A stretch of 64,000 bases of DNA from Acetobacteraceae bacterium H6797. Its GTDB lineage: Bacteria; Pseudomonadota; Alphaproteobacteria; Acetobacterales; Acetobacteraceae. Location of the stretch: positions 434,001-498,000 of the forward strand of contig JADFCQ010000001.1 in NCBI GenBank assembly GCA_015223225.1. The letters run 5' to 3'. Positions 24,363-35,253 of this stretch are shown piece after piece. Both the position numbers and the translations under genes were made by a program. Within the stretch, counting starts at the first letter, position 1. Every line of letters begins with the position of its first letter. The notes beneath the pieces are model-generated. The model did not search any database. It saw only the letters and a list, made by a program, of their open reading frames with translations, and had not been told where the DNA came from.

Positions 24363-25847
24363 ATGGCCCCGCATCACGGCGCCCCGCCGCGCGGGGCATT
24401 CCCTCATGCGAATGTCTTCGATTCCGGCGGCATCCTCCCGGCCGGCACCACAGGGCTGACCGCCGACAGCCGGGCCGTGCGGCCCGGTTTTCTGTTTGCC
24501 GCCCTGCCCGGCGCCACGGCCGATGGCCGCGCCTTCATCGCCGATGCCGTGGCGCGCGGGGCCGGCAGCGTCCTCGTCCCCGAAGGCACGGACTGGCCCG
24601 CCGGCGTCCCGCCCCGCCCGCTGATCGAGGCGGCCGACCCGCGCCGCGCGCTCGCCCGCATGGCCGCCGCCTTCTATCGCCAGCAGCCCTGCATCGAGGT
24701 CGCCGTCACGGGCACGAACGGCAAGACCAGCACGGTGGATTTCCTCCGCCAGATCTGGGCGCTCGAGGGCCACCGGGCCGCCTCCATGGGCACACTCGGC
24801 CTCATCGCGCCGGGCTTCCCGCGCGGCCCCTCGCTCACCACGCCCGACCCGGTGACGCTGCATGCGACGCTCGCCGAACTGGCCCAGGCGCGCGTGACGC
24901 ATGCCGCCATGGAAGCCTCCTCCCACGGGATCGAGCAGCGACGCCTCGACGGGGTGCGGCTCAAGGCTGCGGGATTCACGAACCTCACGCGTGACCATCT
25001 CGACTATCACGGCACCATGGAAGCCTACCGGGCGGCCAAGCTCCGCCTGTTCGACACCCTGCTCGAGCCGGGGGCGGCCGCCGTCATCAATGCCGATATG
25101 GACGCCGCAACCCTGGGCGCCCTCCGCGATATCGCAGCCCATCGCCGGCTTGCCCTCCACGAGGTGGGCGAGCGGGGCGAGGCGGTGCGCCTTCTCGCCC
25201 AGCGGCCCCTGCCCGAGGGCCAGGAGATCGAGTTGGAGGCCCATGGCCACCGCACGGGCCTGACCCTCTCCCTCCCCGGCCGCTTCCAGGCCGATAACGT
25301 CGTCATGGCCCTCGGCCTCGCCATCGCCACCGGCATGCCCGCCGACAAGGCTATCCGCCACCTGCCCGCGCTCACCGGAGTGCATGGCCGGATGGAACTC
25401 GCCGCCCGCCTGCCGAACGGGGCCGCGGCCTATGTCGATTATGCCCATACCCCCGACGCGCTGGAGCGGCTGCTGACGGCCCTGCGCCCGCATGCGACCG
25501 GCAAGCTCTGGGTGATTTTCGGCGCGGGTGGTGACCGCGATCCGGGCAAGCGCGGGCTCATGGGCGAGGTCTGCTACCGCCTGGCCGACCGCTGCATCGT
25601 CACTGACGACAATCCCCGTTCCGAAGACCCGGCCAGGATCCGGGCCGCCATCCTCGCCGCCTGCCCCGGCGCGATGGAAATCGGCGACCGCGCCAAGGCC
25701 ATCGAGACCGCGCTCAACCAGATGGGCCCCGGCGACGTGCTGGCCCTTGCCGGCAAGGGCCATGAGTCGGGCCAGACGATCGCCGGCGTAACCTATCCTT
25801 TCGACGATACCGAGACGGTGCGCCGTCTCGCGGGGGCCATTCATTGA
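24363..25847 (+). CDS. murE: UDP-MurNAc-L-Ala-D-Glu:meso-diaminopimelate ligase
   Basis: A 494-residue Mur ligase that adds the third residue of the stem peptide in the cytoplasm. The ATP loop is VTGTNGKTSTVDFLR, and the C-terminal specificity loop is TDDNPRSEDPARI; the DNPR tetrad selects meso-diaminopimelate over lysine, so this is a DAP-type cell wall. The start at 24363 lies four bases after the ftsI stop. An in-frame ATG at 24345 inside the end of ftsI would add six residues and cannot be excluded; neither has a strong ribosome site. It overlaps murF by four bases. Confidence 0.96.
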   Translation: MAPHHGAPPRGAFPHANVFDSGGILPAGTTGLTADSRAVRPGFLFAALPGATADGRAFIADAVARGAGSVLVPEGTDWPAGVPPRPLIEAADPRRALARMAAAFYRQQPCIEVAVTGTNGKTSTVDFLRQIWALEGHRAASMGTLGLIAPGFPRGPSLTTPDPVTLHATLAELAQARVTHAAMEASSHGIEQRRLDGVRLKAAGFTNLTRDHLDYHGTMEAYRAAKLRLFDTLLEPGAAAVINADMDAATLGALRDIAAHRRLALHEVGERGEAVRLLAQRPLPEGQEIELEAHGHRTGLTLSLPGRFQADNVVMALGLAIATGMPADKAIRHLPALTGVHGRMELAARLPNGAAAYVDYAHTPDALERLLTALRPHATGKLWVIFGAGGDRDPGKRGLMGEVCYRLADRCIVTDDNPRSEDPARIRAAILAACPGAMEIGDRAKAIETALNQMGPGDVLALAGKGHESGQTIAGVTYPFDDTETVRRLAGAIH

Positions 25848-27238
25848 ACGATATTTCCACCCCGCCCGTGCTCTGGACCGCCGAGGAACTGGCCGATGCC
25901 GCCTCGGGCAAGGTCACGCGCGATTTTTCGGTCACCGGGGTCTCGATCGACACGCGCAGCCTGAAGCCCGGTGACCTCTTCGTCGCCCTGCGCGACAGCC
26001 GCGACGGGCATGAATTCGTCGCCGATGCCCTGGCCAAGGGTGCGGCGGCGGCCCTCGTCGACCATCGCCTGCCCGGCTGGCCGGAAGATGCGCCCCTGCT
26101 GGAGGTAGCCGAGAGCCTGGCGGGCCTGACCATGCTGGGGGCCGCCGCCCGTGCCCGCTCGACGGCCCGCTTCATCGGCGTCACCGGCTCGGTCGGCAAG
26201 ACGACCACCAAGGAAATGCTGCGCCACGGGCTCTCGGCGATCGGGCCGACCCATGCCTCGGCGGCCAGCTACAATAACCAGTGGGGCGTGCCGCTCACCC
26301 TCGCCCGCACCCCGCGCGACGCGGCCTATGCGGTGATCGAGATGGGCATGAACCATCGCCACGAGATCGCGCCCCTCTCGCAACTCGCCGAGCCTGAAGT
26401 CGCGGTCATCACCACCATCGCGCCCTCCCATATCGGCCATCTCGGCTCGCTGGAGGCCATCGCGGAGGAGAAGGGCGACATTCTCGCCGGCCTCCTGCCC
26501 GGCGGCACAGCCGTCTTCCCGCGCGATTCAGCCTTCTATGACCGCCTCGCCGAACGCTGCCGCGCCCAGGGCGCCAAGGTGGTGGGCTTCGGCGAACATC
26601 CGGAATCCGACGCCCGGCTGCTCGAATACGAGGGCCATGCAGAGGGCGGCGCCGCGAAAATCGAGCTGCATGGCGCGCAATTCGAGCTGCGCCTCGCCGC
26701 CCCCGGCCGCCATATGGCGCTGAACGCCCTCGCGGCGCTGGCGGCCGGCGTCGCGGCGGGCGCCGATCCCGGGCGGTTCGCGGCGAGCCTCGGCTTCTTC
26801 GGCGCGGGCGCGGGGCGCGGCCAGCGGCTGCAGATCGCCGTGCCCGGCGGCACCGCGCTGCTGATCGACGACAGCTATAACGGCCAGCCCACCGCCATGC
26901 GCGCGGGCCTGGCAGTGCTCGGCCTGCAGGACGCCAAGCGCCGCATCGCCGTGCTGGGCGACATGCGCGAGCTGGGCGATTTCGGCCCTGCCCTGCATGC
27001 GGAACTAGCGGCGGATGCGGCCCAGTCGGCCGATCTCGTCTTCTGCTGCGGCCCTCTGATGAAGAACCTCTTCGATGCCCTCCCGCCCGAGAAGCGTGCC
27101 GTGCATCTCCCCAATTCCGCCGCCCTGGCGCCGGCCGTGAAGGCCGTTCTCGCGCCGGGCGACGCCATCCTGGTCAAAGGCTCGCTCGGCAGCCGCATGG
27201 CCGTGATCGTCAATGCGCTCAAGGAACCGGCCGCATGA
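25844..27238 (+). CDS. murF: UDP-MurNAc-tripeptide:D-Ala-D-Ala ligase
   Basis: A 464-residue Mur ligase that completes the pentapeptide precursor. The ATP loop [15 protein letters not shown], the central [15 protein letters not shown] and [14 protein letters not shown], and the C-terminal [17 protein letters not shown] are characteristic. The start is TTG, read from the overlap with the murE stop (TTGA); no ATG gives a better start, and the usual N-terminal region begins here. Coupled translation from murE would explain the use of a weak codon. It overlaps mraY by four bases. Confidence 0.96.
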   Translation: MNDISTPPVLWTAEELADAASGKVTRDFSVTGVSIDTRSLKPGDLFVALRDSRDGHEFVADALAKGAAAALVDHRLPGWPEDAPLLEVAESLAGLTMLGAAARARSTARFIGVTGSVGKTTTKEMLRHGLSAIGPTHASAASYNNQWGVPLTLARTPRDAAYAVIEMGMNHRHEIAPLSQLAEPEVAVITTIAPSHIGHLGSLEAIAEEKGDILAGLLPGGTAVFPRDSAFYDRLAERCRAQGAKVVGFGEHPESDARLLEYEGHAEGGAAKIELHGAQFELRLAAPGRHMALNALAALAAGVAAGADPGRFAASLGFFGAGAGRGQRLQIAVPGGTALLIDDSYNGQPTAMRAGLAVLGLQDAKRRIAVLGDMRELGDFGPALHAELAADAAQSADLVFCCGPLMKNLFDALPPEKRAVHLPNSAALAPAVKAVLAPGDAILVKGSLGSRMAVIVNALKEPAA

Positions 27239-28323
27239 TTCCCCTTCTTCTCGGCCGGTTGGCGGATGACTTCATCCTCTTCAACCTCCTGCGCTACACG
27301 ACTTTCCGCGCCGGCGCCGCCTGCATGACGGCGCTGTTCCTCAGCCTCGCCTTCGGCCCGGCCATCATCCGCTGGCTCGCGAGCTTCCAGCGCGGCGGCC
27401 AGCCCATCCGCACCGATGGGCCGGAGCGGCACCTGATCGAAAAGAAGGGCACGCCCACCATGGGCGGCGTGCTGATCCTCTTCGCGCTGGGCATTTCCAC
27501 CCTGCTCTGGGCCGATCTGCGCTCGGGCATGGTCTGGGCCGTGCTGACGCTGACGATGGGCTACGGGTTGCTGGGCTTCGCCGATGACTGGCTGAAGGTC
27601 ACCAAGCGGAACACCAAGGGCGTCTCGGGCAAGATGAAGCTGCTGGTGCAGGCCGGGCTCGGCCTGATCGTGGCCATCTGGCTCGTCTCGCTCATGCCGG
27701 GCAGCATCGCGACGAAGATGACCATCCCCTTCTTCAAGGATGCGATGATCCCCTTCGGCCTGCTCTTCCCGCTGGTGGGCATGCTGGTGATGATGGGCGC
27801 CTCCAATGCGGTGAACCTGACCGACGGGCTCGACGGGCTCGCGATCGTGCCGGTGATGATCGCCTCGGGCGTCTTCACGCTGATCGCCTATCTCGTCGGC
27901 AATCGCATCTTCGCCGATTACCTGCAGCTGCTCGGCGTGCCGGGTGCCGGCGAACTGGCCGTCTTCTGCTCGGCGCTGATCGGCGCGGGCCTCGGCTTCC
28001 TCTGGTTCAACGCCCCGCCGGCCGCGGTCTTCATGGGCGATACGGGCTCGCTGGCCCTCGGCGGCGCCCTGGGCGCGGTGGCCGTCGCCACCAAGCATGA
28101 GGTGGTGCTGGCCATCGTGGGCGGCCTCTTCGTGGTCGAGACCGTCTCGGTCATCATCCAGGTCTTCTGGTACAAGCGGACGGGCAAGCGCGTCTTCCTC
28201 ATGGCGCCGCTGCACCATCACTTCGAGAAGAAGGGCTGGCGCGAGCCGACCATCGTCATCCGCTTCTGGATCATCGCCGTGATCCTGGCCCTCATCGGCC
28301 TCTCGACCCTGAAGATCCGCTGA
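27235..28323 (+). CDS. mraY: Phospho-MurNAc-pentapeptide transferase (lipid I synthase)
   Basis: A 362-residue inner-membrane enzyme with about ten helices that transfers phospho-MurNAc-pentapeptide to undecaprenyl phosphate. Visible are the substrate loop [15 protein letters not shown], the catalytic Asp pair in [21 protein letters not shown], and the conserved [13 protein letters not shown] loop near the C-terminus. The length is normal. It overlaps murF by four bases and murD by one. Confidence 0.97.
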   Translation: MIPLLLGRLADDFILFNLLRYTTFRAGAACMTALFLSLAFGPAIIRWLASFQRGGQPIRTDGPERHLIEKKGTPTMGGVLILFALGISTLLWADLRSGMVWAVLTLTMGYGLLGFADDWLKVTKRNTKGVSGKMKLLVQAGLGLIVAIWLVSLMPGSIATKMTIPFFKDAMIPFGLLFPLVGMLVMMGASNAVNLTDGLDGLAIVPVMIASGVFTLIAYLVGNRIFADYLQLLGVPGAGELAVFCSALIGAGLGFLWFNAPPAAVFMGDTGSLALGGALGAVAVATKHEVVLAIVGGLFVVETVSVIIQVFWYKRTGKRVFLMAPLHHHFEKKGWREPTIVIRFWIIAVILALIGLSTLKIR

Positions 28324-29711
28324 TGGAACTCGGCTTCACCCCCTTCCGCGACCAGCGCATCGCCCTTCTCGGCCTCGGCAAGGCCGGGATGCCGGCCGCG
28401 CGCCGACTGGCCGCCTGGGGGGCGAGCGTCGTCTGCTGGGACGATAGCGACGCGGCCCGCCTCGCCGCGCAGACGGCGGGGCTGAGGGTGGCCGATCTCA
28501 ATACCATCCCGTGGCGCTTCGACGCGCTGCTGATCTCCCCCGGCATCCCGCATCGCGGGCTGAAGGCCCATCCGGTGGCCCGCCGCGCGGCCCAGGCGGC
28601 GACGCCCATCCTCACGGATGCAGAATTCCTCTACCGCGCCCTGCGCTCCACCGGCTCGCTCGCGCGCTTCGCGGGCGTCACCGGCACCAATGGCAAATCC
28701 ACCACCACGGCGCTGCTGGCCCATATCCTGGCGGGTGCGGGCATCCGTGTCGCGGCCGGGGCCAATCTCGGGCCCGCCGCCACCTCCCTGCCGCTGCTGG
28801 GCGATGACGGCGTCTATGTGCTGGAAATGTCGAGCTACATGCTCGAGCGCCTGGCCACGCTGCGCTTCGAGACGGCCTGCCTGCTGAACCTCTCCCCCGA
28901 CCATCTCGACCGGCATGGCGACATGGAAGGCTATGCCAAGGCCAAGCGCCACATCTTCGACCGCCAGCGCCCGCAGGATACGGCCGTGATCGGGCAGGAT
29001 GACGCGGCAACCGCCGCCATGGCCGAGGGGCTTACGGGCCGCATCGTCCCTATCTCGGGCGAAAAGCCCTGCCCCGGCGGCGTCTGGGCCGAGGGCAGCC
29101 TGCTGCGCGACGATGCCGGCGTCATCGCCGACCTTTCCGCCGCCCCTGCCCTGCCCGGCAGCCACAATGCGCAGAACGCCGCCGCCGCCGCCGCCATGGC
29201 CTTCGCGCTCGGCGTCTCGCGCGAGGCGGTGGCCGAGGGCATCCGCAGCTATCCCGGCCTGCCGCACCGGCAGGAGCGCGTGGGCGAGGTCGCGGGCGTC
29301 ACCTTCATCAACGACAGCAAGGCCACCAATGCCGACAGCACCGCCCGGGCGCTGGCGAGCTACGAGCAGGTGGTGCTGATCGCGGGCGGCGTGCCCAAGG
29401 CGGGCGGCATCGAGAGCCTGGCCCCCTATTTCCCGCGCATCGCGCATTGCTTCCTCATCGGCGAGGCCGCGCCCGCCTTCGCGGCGACGCTTGCCGCCCA
29501 TGGGGTGGAGCACACGCTCTCCGGCACCCTCGCCGCCGCGACCGCCGCGGCCGCCGCTTTCGCCCGCAATGCGCGGACGCCCTCGGGCGGGAAGCCGCCC
29601 GTGCTGCTCTCACCCGCCTGCGCGAGTTTCGATCAGTTCACCGGCTTCGAGGCCAGGGGCGACGCCTTCCGCGCCCTGGTCCAGGCCATGGCCGAGGGGA
29701 AGAAGGGCTGA
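28323..29711 (+). CDS. murD: UDP-MurNAc-L-Ala:D-Glu ligase
   Basis: A 462-residue Mur ligase adding D-glutamate as the second stem residue. The N-terminal Rossmann region LLGLGKAGMPAARRLA binds UDP; the ATP loop is GVTGTNGKSTTTALL, with LNLSPDHLDRHG and the C-terminal FINDSKATNADST and LLSPACASFDQF. It lies between mraY and ftsW, overlapping each by one base, so ribosomes probably pass directly from gene to gene. Confidence 0.97.
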   Translation: MELGFTPFRDQRIALLGLGKAGMPAARRLAAWGASVVCWDDSDAARLAAQTAGLRVADLNTIPWRFDALLISPGIPHRGLKAHPVARRAAQAATPILTDAEFLYRALRSTGSLARFAGVTGTNGKSTTTALLAHILAGAGIRVAAGANLGPAATSLPLLGDDGVYVLEMSSYMLERLATLRFETACLLNLSPDHLDRHGDMEGYAKAKRHIFDRQRPQDTAVIGQDDAATAAMAEGLTGRIVPISGEKPCPGGVWAEGSLLRDDAGVIADLSAAPALPGSHNAQNAAAAAAMAFALGVSREAVAEGIRSYPGLPHRQERVGEVAGVTFINDSKATNADSTARALASYEQVVLIAGGVPKAGGIESLAPYFPRIAHCFLIGEAAPAFAATLAAHGVEHTLSGTLAAATAAAAAFARNARTPSGGKPPVLLSPACASFDQFTGFEARGDAFRALVQAMAEGKKG

Positions 29712-30850
29712 TGTCGCTCTCCCGTTCCGACAATTCCGTCCTCGGCCGCTGGTGGTGGACGATCGACCGCTGGACGCTGGCGGCCATCATGGCCCTGATC
29801 GGCTTCGGCTATATCCTGATGCTGGCCGCGAGCCCGGCCGTCGCCGAACGCATCGGAGCGGCGAGCCGCAACGTCTTCATCCTCAAGCAGGTCGTCTATC
29901 TGGGGATGGCGGCCGCGCTGATGCTGGTCATCTCCATCCTCTCGCCCAAGCAGATCCGGCGCCTCGCCCTGCTCGGCTGCGTCTGCGCCCTGGCACTGAC
30001 GGCGGCGACGCTGGTGATGGGCATGGAGATCAAGGGCGCGCGGCGCTGGGTGAATATCCCGCTCATGGGCTCGGTGCAGCCCTCGGAATTCCTCAAGCCC
30101 TGCTTCGCCGTCGTCGCCGCCTGGCTCCTGGCCGAGGCGCGGAACGCCGGCCGCAAGGGCCTGATCTGGACGGGCTGCGCCGTCGGCCTCTACGGCGTCA
30201 TCGCCCTGCTGCTGAAGTCCCAGCCGGACATGGGCATGCTGCTCGTGGTCAGCGCCGTCTTCCTCGCCCAGGCTTTCGTGGCGGGACTGAACCTCTTCCT
30301 GGTGGGCGCGCTGGCGGCCCTCGGCGTGCTGGGCGGCGTGGGCGCCTATTTCACGATTTCCCACTTCCATGACCGCGTGAACAAGTTCCTCTACCCCGAG
30401 GGGCGGGACAATTATCAGGTCGATGTCGCCCTCGAGGCCTTCGGCAATGGCGGGCTCATGGGCACCGGCCCGGGCGAGGGCCGCATCAAGATGGTCCTGC
30501 CCGACGCCCATGCCGACTTCGTCTTCGCCGTCGCGGGCGAGGAATATGGCATGATGGTCTGCCTGCTGATCCTCTTCCTCTTCGCCTTCATCGTGGTGCG
30601 CGGGCTGATCCGCCTGCTGGGCGAGACGGATTTCTTCGTCGTCCTGGCCGCGGCGGGGCTGCTGACCCAGTTCGGCCTCCAGGCCTTCGTGAACATGGCC
30701 TCGACCCTGCATCTCATCCCGACCAAGGGCATGACGCTGCCCTTCGTCTCCTATGGCGGCTCCTCGGTCATCGCCATCGCGCTGGGCATGGGCTTCCTCC
30801 TGGCGCTGACGCGCAAGCGCCTGACGCGCGCCGATGAGGACAGCCTATGA
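29711..30850 (+). CDS. ftsW: Septal peptidoglycan glycosyltransferase FtsW
   Basis: A 379-residue SEDS protein with about ten helices that polymerises lipid II at the septum in partnership with FtsI. The conserved segments are KGARRWVNIPLMGSVQPSEF and, near the end, TKGMTLPFVSYGGSSVIAIA; the loop DNYQVDVALEAFGNGGLMG is also typical. The start at 29711 overlaps the murD stop by one base; longer in-frame readings run into murD. It overlaps murG by four bases. Confidence 0.96.
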   Translation: MSLSRSDNSVLGRWWWTIDRWTLAAIMALIGFGYILMLAASPAVAERIGAASRNVFILKQVVYLGMAAALMLVISILSPKQIRRLALLGCVCALALTAATLVMGMEIKGARRWVNIPLMGSVQPSEFLKPCFAVVAAWLLAEARNAGRKGLIWTGCAVGLYGVIALLLKSQPDMGMLLVVSAVFLAQAFVAGLNLFLVGALAALGVLGGVGAYFTISHFHDRVNKFLYPEGRDNYQVDVALEAFGNGGLMGTGPGEGRIKMVLPDAHADFVFAVAGEEYGMMVCLLILFLFAFIVVRGLIRLLGETDFFVVLAAAGLLTQFGLQAFVNMASTLHLIPTKGMTLPFVSYGGSSVIAIALGMGFLLALTRKRLTRADEDSL

Positions 30851-31971
30851 GCCGTCCCATCGTCATCGCCGCCGGCGGCACCGGCGGGCATCTCTTCCCC
30901 GCCGAGGCATTGGCGGCCGAGTTGATCGCCCGCGGCGAGCGCGTCGCGCTGATGACCGATGCGCGCTCCTCCGCCTTCGCCTCGGCCGCCTTCGCGGGCG
31001 CCGAGCGCTTCATCCTCAAGGGTTCGGGCCTCGCGGGGCATGGGGCGCTGAAGGCCGCCAAGGGCGCCATCGCCCTGGCCGTCGGCACGATCGAGGCGCG
31101 GGGGCTGCTCAAGCGGCTCGATGCGGCGGCGGTCGTGGGTTTCGGCGGCTATCCCTCCGTCCCGCCCGTGCTCGCGGCCCGGCTGCTTTCCGCCCGGCCC
31201 GTCGTGGTGCTGCATGAGCAGAATGCGGTGCTCGGCCGGGCCAACAAGCTCATGGCCCGCTTCGCCGATGCGCTGGCCCTCTCCTTCGCCGGCACCACGC
31301 GCGTGCCCTCGACGGCCGATAGCGTGCTGGTGGGCAATCCGGTGCGCCCGGCCCTGGCCGCGCTGGCCAGTCAGCCCTATGCCGCGCCCGAGCCCGGCGG
31401 CGCCATCCGCCTGCTGGTGACCGGCGGCTCCCTCGGCGCCCGCGTGCTCTCCGACGTGGTGCCCGCGGCCATTGCCCAGCTCGCGCCCGAGCTGCGTTCG
31501 CGCCTGCTCATCACCCAGCAGGCCCGGGCCGAGGATATCGACCGCGTCCGCGCCGCCTATGCGCCCACGGGCGTGCCGGTGGAGCTGGCGCCCTTCTTCG
31601 GCGATATCGCGACGCGGCTTTCCACGGCGCATCTGGTCATCGCCCGCGCCGGGGCCTCCACCATCGCGGAACTGGCCTGCGCCGGCCGGCCCTCGCTGCT
31701 GGTGCCGCTGCCCAATGCCATCGACGACCATCAGAGCGCCAATGCCCGTGCCCTGGTTACCGCCGGAGCCGCCCAATTGATGCCGCAGGCGCGGTTTACA
31801 CCCGAATCACTTGCGGCCGCGCTCGTGGAGTGGCTCACCACGGCCGGTAAACTCACCCGCGCCGCCGAGGCCGCCGCCGGGCTCGCCCAGCCGGACGCCG
31901 CCCGCAGCCTCGCGGACCTGACACTGCAACGCATCGCCGCCCGCGCGGGGATGCGAACGGAGACACGCTGA
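30847..31971 (+). CDS. murG: Lipid II synthase (UDP-GlcNAc transferase)
   Basis: A 374-residue GT-B glycosyltransferase on the inner face of the membrane that adds GlcNAc to lipid I. It starts with [16 protein letters not shown], the acceptor/diphosphate loop. [15 protein letters not shown] lies in the N-domain, and the donor-binding region contains [21 protein letters not shown] and [12 protein letters not shown]. The length is usual. It overlaps ftsW by four bases and murC by one. Confidence 0.97.
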   Translation: MSRPIVIAAGGTGGHLFPAEALAAELIARGERVALMTDARSSAFASAAFAGAERFILKGSGLAGHGALKAAKGAIALAVGTIEARGLLKRLDAAAVVGFGGYPSVPPVLAARLLSARPVVVLHEQNAVLGRANKLMARFADALALSFAGTTRVPSTADSVLVGNPVRPALAALASQPYAAPEPGGAIRLLVTGGSLGARVLSDVVPAAIAQLAPELRSRLLITQQARAEDIDRVRAAYAPTGVPVELAPFFGDIATRLSTAHLVIARAGASTIAELACAGRPSLLVPLPNAIDDHQSANARALVTAGAAQLMPQARFTPESLAAALVEWLTTAGKLTRAAEAAAGLAQPDAARSLADLTLQRIAARAGMRTETR

Positions 31972-33413
31972 TGCGCGCCCTGCCGCTCAATATCGGCCCC
32001 ATCCATTTCGTCGGCATCGGCGGCATCGGCATGTCGGGCATCGCCGAGGTGCTGCACAATCTCGGCTACCAGGTTCAGGGCAGCGATATCGCCGAGAATG
32101 CCAATGTCGCGCGGCTGCGCCAGGCGGGTATCCCGGTCTCGATCGGCCATGCCTCGGCCAATCTCGGCCAGGCGCAGGTCGTCGTCACCTCCACGGCGGT
32201 GAAGAAGGACAATCCCGAGGTCGTCGCCGCGCGCCAGCACATGGTGCCCGTGGTGCGCCGCGCGGAGATGCTGGCCGAGCTGATGCGCCTGAAATGGGCC
32301 ATCGCCATCGGCGGCACCCATGGCAAGACAACCACGACCTCCCTCGTCGCCTGCGTGCTCGAGGCCGCCAAGATCGACCCGACGGTGATCAATGGCGGCA
32401 TCATCAATGCCTGGGGCTCGAATACCCGCCTCGGCGCGGGCGAGTGGATGGTGGTCGAGGCCGACGAGAGCGACGGCTCCTTCCTCAAGCTCCCCGCCGT
32501 GGTCGCCGTGGTCACCAATATGGACCCGGAGCATCTCGACCACTGGGGCACGGATGAGGCGATGAAGGAGGGCTACCACCAGTTCGTCAGCCACATCCCC
32601 TTCTACGGCTTCGCGGTGCTTTGCATCGACCATCCGAACGTCCAGGCGATGATCCCGAAGCTCTCGGATCGCCGCATCATCACCTATGGCTTTTCGCCCC
32701 AGGCCGATGTCCGCGCCGAGCGCGTGATCACCGACCGCATGGGCGCCACTTTCGAGGTCTCGGTGCAGGACCGCGCGACGGGCCGCTCGCGCCTGCTCAA
32801 GCCCTTCCGCCTGCCGATGCTCGGCCAGCACAATGTCCAGAACGCGCTGGCGGCCATCGCCATCGGCGTGGAGATGGATATCGACGAGGCGACCATCCGC
32901 TCGGCGCTCGCCGGCTTCAAGGGCGTGAAGCGCCGCTTCACCCGCACCGGCGAGGCCAATGGCATCCAGGTGATCGACGATTACGGCCACCACCCGGTCG
33001 AGATCGCAGCCGTGCTCAAGGCCGCCCGCCAGGCGGGGGCGCGCAACGTCATCGCCGTGGTGCAGCCGCATCGCTTCTCGCGCCTGCAGTCGCTCTTCGA
33101 CGAATTCTGCCAGTGCATGAACGATGCGGGCACGGTGATCGTGGCCGATGTCTATGCCGCCGGCGAGCAGCCCATCCCGGGTGTGGACCGCGACGCGCTG
33201 GTGGAGGGCCTGCGCAGCCATGGCCATCGCTCGGTCGTGCCGCTGCCGGGGCCGGACAGCCTGGCCGAGATGATCCATGCCATGGCCAAGCCGGGCGACT
33301 ACGTCGTCTGCCTCGGCGCGGGCAATATCACCGCCTGGGCCCATGCCCTGCCGGAGCAGCTCACCGCGCTTCAGTCGCGCCAGCCCGGCGCGCGCCGCCT
33401 GGGCCAGGGCTGA
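31971..33413 (+). CDS. murC: UDP-MurNAc:L-alanine ligase
   Basis: A 480-residue Mur ligase adding the first amino acid to UDP-MurNAc. Key segments are the N-terminal [16 protein letters not shown], the ATP loop [30 protein letters not shown], and the C-terminal [19 protein letters not shown]. The length is normal. It overlaps murG by one base and murB by one base, fitting the gapless design of this cluster. Confidence 0.97.
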   Translation: MRALPLNIGPIHFVGIGGIGMSGIAEVLHNLGYQVQGSDIAENANVARLRQAGIPVSIGHASANLGQAQVVVTSTAVKKDNPEVVAARQHMVPVVRRAEMLAELMRLKWAIAIGGTHGKTTTTSLVACVLEAAKIDPTVINGGIINAWGSNTRLGAGEWMVVEADESDGSFLKLPAVVAVVTNMDPEHLDHWGTDEAMKEGYHQFVSHIPFYGFAVLCIDHPNVQAMIPKLSDRRIITYGFSPQADVRAERVITDRMGATFEVSVQDRATGRSRLLKPFRLPMLGQHNVQNALAAIAIGVEMDIDEATIRSALAGFKGVKRRFTRTGEANGIQVIDDYGHHPVEIAAVLKAARQAGARNVIAVVQPHRFSRLQSLFDEFCQCMNDAGTVIVADVYAAGEQPIPGVDRDALVEGLRSHGHRSVVPLPGPDSLAEMIHAMAKPGDYVVCLGAGNITAWAHALPEQLTALQSRQPGARRLGQG

Positions 33414-34324
33414 TGAGCGCCGCGATGAGCGCCCCCGCCTCCCCCCTGCCCGCTCTGCGCGGGCGGGTGCAGGCAGGCGCGCCCCTCGCGCCCCAGACCT
33501 GGTTCCGCGTCGGCGGCCCGGCCGAATGGCTGGTGCGCCCGGCCGATGCCGATGACCTCGTGACGCTGCTGCGTGAGATGCCGGCCGAGATGCCGCTGAC
33601 CGTGCTCGGCGCGGCCTCGAACCTCATCATCCGCGATGGCGGGCTCAAGGGCGTGGTCGTGAAGCTCGCCCGCGGCTTCTCCGAGATCGTGGTGGAGGCC
33701 GATGGCGTCATCGCCGGTGCCGCGGCGCTCGATGTGACGCTCGCCGAATACGCCGCCGCCGCCGGGCTCTCGGGCCTCGAATTCCTCTGCGGCATCCCCG
33801 GCGCCATCGGCGGCGCGGTCTTCATGAATGCCGGTGCCTACGGCGCCGAGGTGAAGGACGTGCTGGACTGGGCCGAGATCGCGACGCCCGAGGGGGTGAA
33901 GCGCCTCTCCAATGCCGAGCTGGGCTTCACCTACCGTCACTCGCAACTGCCGGAAGGTTGCGTGGTGATAAAAGCACGTTTTCGGGCGCAACCCGGTGAC
34001 TCATCCGCCGTTACCGCGCGGATGAATGAAATCCGCGCTGCCCGGGAGGCTAGCCAGCCCGTGCGCGCCCGCACCGGAGGCTCCACCTTCAAGAACCCGC
34101 CCGGCCAGAAGGCCTGGGCGCTGATCGACGCCGCCGGCTGCCGGGGCTTGACCCTCGGCGGCGCGCAGGTGTCGGAGAAGCACTGCAACTTCCTCCTCAA
34201 CCTCGGCACCGCCACGGCGGCCGATATCGAGGAACTGGGCGAGGAAGTGCGGCGCAGGGTGCACGAATCGAGCGGGATTATGCTCGAATGGGAAATCCGC
34301 CGGGTGGGGGAGTTGAGGGCATGA
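33413..34324 (+). CDS. murB: UDP-N-acetylenolpyruvoylglucosamine reductase
   Basis: A 303-residue FAD/NADPH enzyme that reduces enolpyruvyl-UDP-GlcNAc to UDP-MurNAc. FAD contacts include LGAASNLIIRDGGLKGVVV, and the active-site segments are GLEFLCGIPGAIGGAVFMNAG, FTYRHSQLPEG and GGSTFKNPPGQKAWALIDAAG, with the proton-donating Ser in the last. It is a type I MurB. The start is ATG overlapping the murC stop by one base; ATG at 33425 is an alternative that would drop four residues. It overlaps ddl by four bases. Confidence 0.96.
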   Translation: MSAAMSAPASPLPALRGRVQAGAPLAPQTWFRVGGPAEWLVRPADADDLVTLLREMPAEMPLTVLGAASNLIIRDGGLKGVVVKLARGFSEIVVEADGVIAGAAALDVTLAEYAAAAGLSGLEFLCGIPGAIGGAVFMNAGAYGAEVKDVLDWAEIATPEGVKRLSNAELGFTYRHSQLPEGCVVIKARFRAQPGDSSAVTARMNEIRAAREASQPVRARTGGSTFKNPPGQKAWALIDAAGCRGLTLGGAQVSEKHCNFLLNLGTATAADIEELGEEVRRRVHESSGIMLEWEIRRVGELRA

Positions 34325-35253
34325 GCGAACAGGGCAAGCATATCGCGGTGCTCTTCGGCGGCATTTCCGCCGAGCGCGACGTTTCGCTCGCCACGGGCAA
34401 GCAGGTGGTCGCCGCCCTCCAGGAGGCCGGCTACCGCGTGACGGCCGTGGATGTGGGCGAGGATCTGGCAGCCCTCATCAACCGGCTCAAGGCCATCAAG
34501 CCCGACGCCGTCTTCAACGCCCTGCACGGCCGCTTCGGCGAGGATGGCGCGATCCAGGGCGTGCTGGACTGGATGGGCCTGCCCTATACCCATTCCGGCG
34601 TGCGCCCCTCGGCCATCGCGATGGACAAGGCCAGCGCCAAGGCCATCTTCGCGGCCCATGGCCTGCCCGTCGCCGAGCATCGCCTCGTCAGCAAGGATGA
34701 GCTGGCCGCCGCCGATCCGCTGCCGCTTCCCTATGTGGTCAAGCCGGTGAACGAGGGTTCCTCGGTCGGCGTCGAGATCCTGAAGGCGGGAGACAATCGC
34801 CGCGCCGATATCGCCGCGGCCTGGCGCTTCGGTGATACGATCATGGCCGAGACCTATATCCCCGGCCGCGAGCTGACCGTCGCGATTCTGGGCGAGGAGC
34901 CGCTGGCCGTCACCGAGATCGACACCGGCAACGTCTTCTACGACTACGAAGCGAAATACGCCGATGGCGGCAGCCGGCACACGCTGCCCGCCCCGGTGCC
35001 CGCCGACATCGCCGAGAAGGCCAAGGACATCGCGCTCCGCGCCCATAAGGCGCTCGGCTGCCGCGGCGTCTCGCGCTCCGACCTGCGCTATGACGATACC
35101 GGCGAGGGGCCGGGCAAGCTCTACCTGCTGGAAGTGAATACCCAGCCCGGCATGACCCGCACCTCGCTCCTGCCCGAGCAGGCGGCGCATCGCGGCATCA
35201 GCTTCCCCGCGCTTTGCGACTGGCTGGTCAAGGAGGCGCGTCATGGCGCGTAG
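34321..35253 (+). CDS. ddl: D-alanine:D-alanine ligase
   Basis: A 310-residue ATP-grasp enzyme that makes the D-Ala-D-Ala dipeptide used by MurF. The N-terminus has IAVLFGGISAERDVSLATG, the substrate Glu is in HGRFGEDGAIQG, and the ATP-grasp core has VVKPVNEGSSVGVEI, GCRGVSRSDLRYD and LLEVNTQPGMT with the metal ligands. It is DdlB-like in position. It overlaps murB by four bases and ftsQ by eleven. Confidence 0.97.
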   Translation: MSEQGKHIAVLFGGISAERDVSLATGKQVVAALQEAGYRVTAVDVGEDLAALINRLKAIKPDAVFNALHGRFGEDGAIQGVLDWMGLPYTHSGVRPSAIAMDKASAKAIFAAHGLPVAEHRLVSKDELAAADPLPLPYVVKPVNEGSSVGVEILKAGDNRRADIAAAWRFGDTIMAETYIPGRELTVAILGEEPLAVTEIDTGNVFYDYEAKYADGGSRHTLPAPVPADIAEKAKDIALRAHKALGCRGVSRSDLRYDDTGEGPGKLYLLEVNTQPGMTRTSLLPEQAAHRGISFPALCDWLVKEARHGA

